A DNA stretch of 6,876 bases from Candidatus Parcubacteria bacterium (GTDB taxonomy: Bacteria; Patescibacteriota; Minisyncoccia; Phycocordibacterales; CAIZLB01). A program made the translations under genes and the position numbers. Below the pieces are notes generated by a model. It was not told where the DNA came from, did not search any database, and saw only the letters and a list, made by a program, of their open reading frames with translations. The stretch is taken from positions 1-6,876 of the forward strand of contig JACMMR010000055.1 of assembly GCA_014378965.1 (NCBI GenBank), in the 5' to 3' direction. Shown piece by piece: positions 4,859 through 6,876 of this stretch. Within the stretch, counting starts at the first letter, position 1. The number at the start of each line of letters is the position of its first letter.

Positions 4859-4859
4859 A
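4851..4859 (-). promoter_or_regulatory. Extended -10 promoter of the DUF305 gene
   Basis: On the minus strand TGT-TATACT ends 7 nt before the ATG at 4843, which predicts a leaderless mRNA. Any -35 would fall inside the tRNA gene, and none is convincing. Confidence 0.65.
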
Positions 4860-4864
4860 CATAG

Positions 4865-4946
4865 GCTGAGATGGCGGAATGGTAGACGCACGCGACTCAA
4901 AATCGCGCAGGGCAACCTAGTGAGGGTTCAAGTCCCTCTCTCAGCA
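4865..4946 (+). tRNA. tRNA-Leu (anticodon CAA)
   Basis: The full cloverleaf can be folded by eye. The acceptor GCTGAGA pairs with TCTCAGC (4939-4945) with A as discriminator. The D stem is GCG/CGC with GG in the loop. The anticodon stem CGCGA/TCGCG carries loop CTCAAAA, giving CAA, which decodes UUG. A class II variable arm has stem AGG/CCT around GCAA, and the T arm is GAGGG-TTCAAGT-CCCTC. CCA is not encoded: the bases after the discriminator are CAATG, of which ATG starts miaA. A36-A37-A38 is the MiaA recognition motif. Confidence 0.95.
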
Positions 4947-4948
4947 CA

Positions 4949-5884
4949 ATGCGGTATTCTAAACCTAGGGTTATTACTGTTTTAGGTCCTACAGCTATTG
5001 GTAAATCAGACCTTGCTGTATCTATTTCTCTATGGTTAAAAAAGATACACAATATTAATTGTGAAATTATTTCCGCTGATTCGAGACAGGTATATAAACA
5101 TCTTAATCTGGGGACAGGAAAGATTACAATTGAGGAGATGAAAGGTGTTCCCCATCACATGCTGGATGTTGTAAATCCAGACCAAGAATATTCTGTCTTT
5201 AAATATGCAGAGGATGCTACTAAAATCATTGATGATCTACACTCGAGAAACATACTCCCTATTATCTGTGGAGGTACTGGTTTATACATCAATGCTCTCC
5301 TTTTTGAAACAAAAGGTGCCAGTGCAAAACAAAATCCAGAATTAAGAGAAAAATTAGAACGTGAGACTTTAGTGTATTTACAAAATGAATTAAAAAATAT
5401 TGCCGAAAAATGTAATGCTAACATTTCAAATATAGATATACAAAATAAAAGAAGAGTTATCCGAGCAATAGAAATTATTACCGAATTAAAATATATTCCT
5501 GAAATACTAATAAATAACAAATACGAAAACATTATTATCGGATTAGATATAGATTATGAAGTTTTAAAAGAGAGAATAAAAAATCGAATTGATAAAAGAT
5601 TAAAAGATGGAATGATACAAGAGGTAGAAAATTTATTAATGGAAAATAAGATAACTCATGAACGATTACAAAAACTCGGACTTGAGTATAAATTCATCTC
5701 TGATTACTTGACAGGTATGTTGACAATGGACCAGTTTAAAGAACAATTATATTTTGCTATTATTCATTATACAAAACGTCAGAAGACGTGGTTTAAGAAT
5801 AATAAAGAATTGAAGGAGAAAATTGTTTGGTTTGAACCTCAGGACATTTCAGCGATTGAAAACTTTATTCAGACTTCCATCTAG
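4949..5884 (+). CDS. miaA: tRNA dimethylallyltransferase MiaA
   Basis: MiaA transfers a dimethylallyl group to N6 of A37 in tRNAs that read codons starting with U, the first step of i6A/ms2i6A synthesis. The protein has 311 residues (E. coli 316). Visible motifs are the P-loop GPTAIGKS at 13-20, SADSRQVY at 42-49, LGTGK at 54-58, GVPHHMLD at 66-73, GGTGLY at 108-113, NKRRVIRAIEI in the middle, LGLEYKFI in the C-terminal part and the terminal KRQKTWF. The start is fixed: the frame is open upstream only within the tRNA, contains no alternative start there, and meets a TAG at 4883. The ATG begins two bases after the tRNA-Leu discriminator, with no leader or ribosome binding site of its own. Its 3' end overlaps the convergent methyltransferase gene by 20 bp, with no terminator between them. 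Confidence 0.97.
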   Translation: MRYSKPRVITVLGPTAIGKSDLAVSISLWLKKIHNINCEIISADSRQVYKHLNLGTGKITIEEMKGVPHHMLDVVNPDQEYSVFKYAEDATKIIDDLHSRNILPIICGGTGLYINALLFETKGASAKQNPELREKLERETLVYLQNELKNIAEKCNANISNIDIQNKRRVIRAIEIITELKYIPEILINNKYENIIIGLDIDYEVLKERIKNRIDKRLKDGMIQEVENLLMENKITHERLQKLGLEYKFISDYLTGMLTMDQFKEQLYFAIIHYTKRQKTWFKNNKELKEKIVWFEPQDISAIENFIQTSI

Positions 5885-6725
5885 CAACTATTCCACATGG
5901 TAATAATTTTCCAGTTGAGTCTTCTATGGTTAATTCCTTACTTTCAACCTTCCCTTTTGTAAATATCGCCTCTAGGTTTTGTTTATAGGCAATATGAGAA
6001 TATCCACTGGCATATCCGTTTACTATGAAAAATAAAGCGTCTGGAGCTAACAACTTTGCTGTTTCTTGTACGAAGTCTACAAACTGTTCTTCGAGCTTCC
6101 AAACTTGCCCTGCTGATCCTCTACCGAACGCTGGTGGATCCATGATAATTCCTTGATAGGTATTTCCTCTACGTAATTCTTTTTTAACGAATGCAAAGGC
6201 GTCATCTAATATCCATCGAATAGGTTTATCTTTAAGTCCGGACAAGTCTGCATTTTTCATACCTACACCGATCGACGGTTTTGATGCATCAACATGAGTT
6301 ATTTCAGCACCTGCATTTGCAGCTACGAGAGATGCACAACCTGTGTACCCAAAAAGGTTTAAGACTTTGATGTTTTTATTTTTTGACTTAGAAATAATAT
6401 CATCCATGTATTTCCAGTTATCATACTGCTCAGGGAAAATTCCAGTATGTTTAAATGGATTTAATTTTACTCCACATTTTAAATCTTTAAAAAAAGTAAT
6501 AGAAAAATCTTCAGGCAAATCTTTGTATGTTTTCCAGATTCCTCTTTCGTCTCTTTTTCCTACTTTACTGTCATCAATAAAAATAGCATCGACTTTGTCC
6601 CACTCTTTGGTCAATGTCTTAGGCCATAAAGCTTGAGGATCTGGACGATCGATGATATATCCGCTGTATGATTCGAGCTTTCGTTTATCTCCGGTGTCTA
6701 TGAGGGTATAGTTGAGGTCTTTCAT
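5865..6725 (-). CDS. Class I SAM-dependent methyltransferase, COG1092/RlmI-like
   Basis: The 286-residue protein has a Rossmann methyltransferase core. Motif I is VLNLFGYTGCAS at 121-132, the acidic residue closing strand 2 is D146 in HVDASK, DDAFAF at 174-179 marks the next binding loop, and the catalytic-type motif IV is DPPAF at 196-200. Before the core, IFPEQYDNW (96-104) is typical of COG1092 enzymes related to the 23S rRNA m5C methyltransferase RlmI. The N-terminal part (1-95) is the short beta domain; the PUA domain of RlmI is absent, so the target may differ. LPCG at 275-278 contains a Cys that may be conserved in the family. The substrate is unknown, but RNA is likely. The start is the ATG at 6723-6725. 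TGGTAATAT (minus, 6741-6749) could be an extended -10 with a leader of about 9 nt. Confidence 0.88.
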   Translation of the reverse strand: MKDLNYTLIDTGDKRKLESYSGYIIDRPDPQALWPKTLTKEWDKVDAIFIDDSKVGKRDERGIWKTYKDLPEDFSITFFKDLKCGVKLNPFKHTGIFPEQYDNWKYMDDIISKSKNKNIKVLNLFGYTGCASLVAANAGAEITHVDASKPSIGVGMKNADLSGLKDKPIRWILDDAFAFVKKELRRGNTYQGIIMDPPAFGRGSAGQVWKLEEQFVDFVQETAKLLAPDALFFIVNGYASGYSHIAYKQNLEAIFTKGKVESKELTIEDSTGKLLPCGIVARWKSE

Positions 6726-6755
6726 GGGGTTTATGGTAGCATATTACCAAATAAG

Positions 6756-6783
6756 AAAAAACGTACCTGACAATACGTTTTTT
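6756..6783 (-). terminator. Terminator downstream of tRNA-Arg
   Basis: A perfect 10-bp stem AAAAAACGTA/TACGTTTTTT (6756-6765 with 6774-6783) has an 8-nt loop. Each arm ends in a run of six A or T, so it can work on both strands. On the minus strand it separates the tRNA from the methyltransferase gene. Confidence 0.8.
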
Positions 6784-6789
6784 CTAATG

Positions 6790-6823
6790 TGCGACATATT
6801 TTGATTTATCAAAATAGAAGTGC
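6790..6823. repeat. 34-nt dispersed element, copy 2
   Basis: This is the partner of 1022-1055 (31 of 34 identical). Here the core is a perfect inverted repeat, TATTTTGAT-TT-ATCAAAATA (6797-6816). On the minus strand it begins 5 bases after the CCA of tRNA-Arg and precedes the terminator, the same order as in copy 1. Confidence 0.75.
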
Positions 6824-6828
6824 CCTTG

Positions 6829-6876
6829 TGGTGCCACTAGCGGGAATCGAACCTACATCTACCCCTTAGGACGGGA
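6829..6876 (-). tRNA. tRNA-Arg (anticodon CCT), 3' part, cut by the window edge
   Basis: The minus strand shows the anticodon loop GTCCTAA with CCC/GGG stem pairs, a short variable loop, the T arm GTAGG-TTCGATT-CCCGC, the acceptor strand TAGTGGC, discriminator A and an encoded CCA. The order matches tRNA-Arg(CCT) of other bacteria, which reads AGG. Two oddities are G at position 32 and an A-C mismatch in the T stem. The 5' half lies outside the window. Confidence 0.88.

Noticed and set aside
4743..4985. 80-residue plus-strand frame running through the tRNA
   Set aside because: It reads across the DUF305 start, the tRNA-Leu gene and the miaA start in another frame; it is not compatible with them as a real gene.
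5155..6636. Frames at 5155-5532 (minus) and 6343-6636 (plus)
   Set aside because: Both lie opposite well-supported genes (miaA and the methyltransferase) and carry no recognisable features.
1..6876. CRISPR array, transposase, toxin-antitoxin pair or prophage genes
   Set aside because: No regularly spaced repeats were found and no protein in the window shows such domains.
1..6876. Alternative genetic code (UGA read as Gly or Trp)
   Set aside because: All recognised genes have normal length and end at ordinary stops; Trp is encoded by TGG and no frame needs an internal TGA.

Overview
The window looks like chromosomal DNA of a low-GC bacterium with compact gene spacing, most plausibly a member of the Candidate Phyla Radiation (Patescibacteria). 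The grounds are a CxxC/VPFKP-type zinc-ribbon protein of a kind common in that group, several short membrane or exported proteins without close well-known relatives, very short intergenic gaps, no visible Shine-Dalgarno sequences, and standard stop usage (no TGA recoding is needed). The lineage is an inference; no rRNA or ribosomal protein gene is present to settle it.

Layout from left to right. 37-468 (minus): a UmuD-like S24 self-cleaving protein whose promoter region holds a perfect GAAC-N4-GTTC palindrome, like the LexA/SOS box of Gram-positive bacteria. 622-897 (plus): a small membrane protein with a terminator. 981-1055: a terminator and the first copy of a 34-nt element. 1072-1398 (minus): a zinc-ribbon plus coiled-coil protein. 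1453-2622 (minus): a two-gene operon of membrane proteins, DUF2177 then DUF1295. 2689-3213 (plus, divergent): a membrane-anchored extracytoplasmic protein with a DxNxDxxxD loop. 3254-3690: a GC-richer insert-like block with a 47-nt near-perfect hairpin, a small membrane protein and a terminator, flanked by an 8-bp direct repeat. 3743-4189 (plus): an MTH1-like Nudix-fold protein in which the catalytic Nudix box is wholly degenerate. 4241-4843 (minus): a DUF305 His/Met-rich exported protein. 4865-4946 (plus): tRNA-Leu(CAA), followed two bases later by miaA (4949-5884). 5865-6725 (minus): a COG1092-like SAM methyltransferase overlapping the 3' end of miaA. 6756-6823: a terminator and the second copy of the 34-nt element. 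6829-6876 (minus): the 3' part of tRNA-Arg(CCT).

Three themes tie the region together. First, tRNA biology: tRNA-Leu(CAA) carries the A36-A37-A38 signature recognised by MiaA, and the gene for that enzyme is fused to it transcriptionally. Second, gene starts: at five genes a -10 hexamer ends 6-7 nt before the ATG, which predicts leaderless mRNAs, and miaA would also become nearly leaderless once the tRNA is cut away. Third, the genes fall into small independent units separated by strong hairpin terminators, with divergent promoters packed into 21-66 bp.
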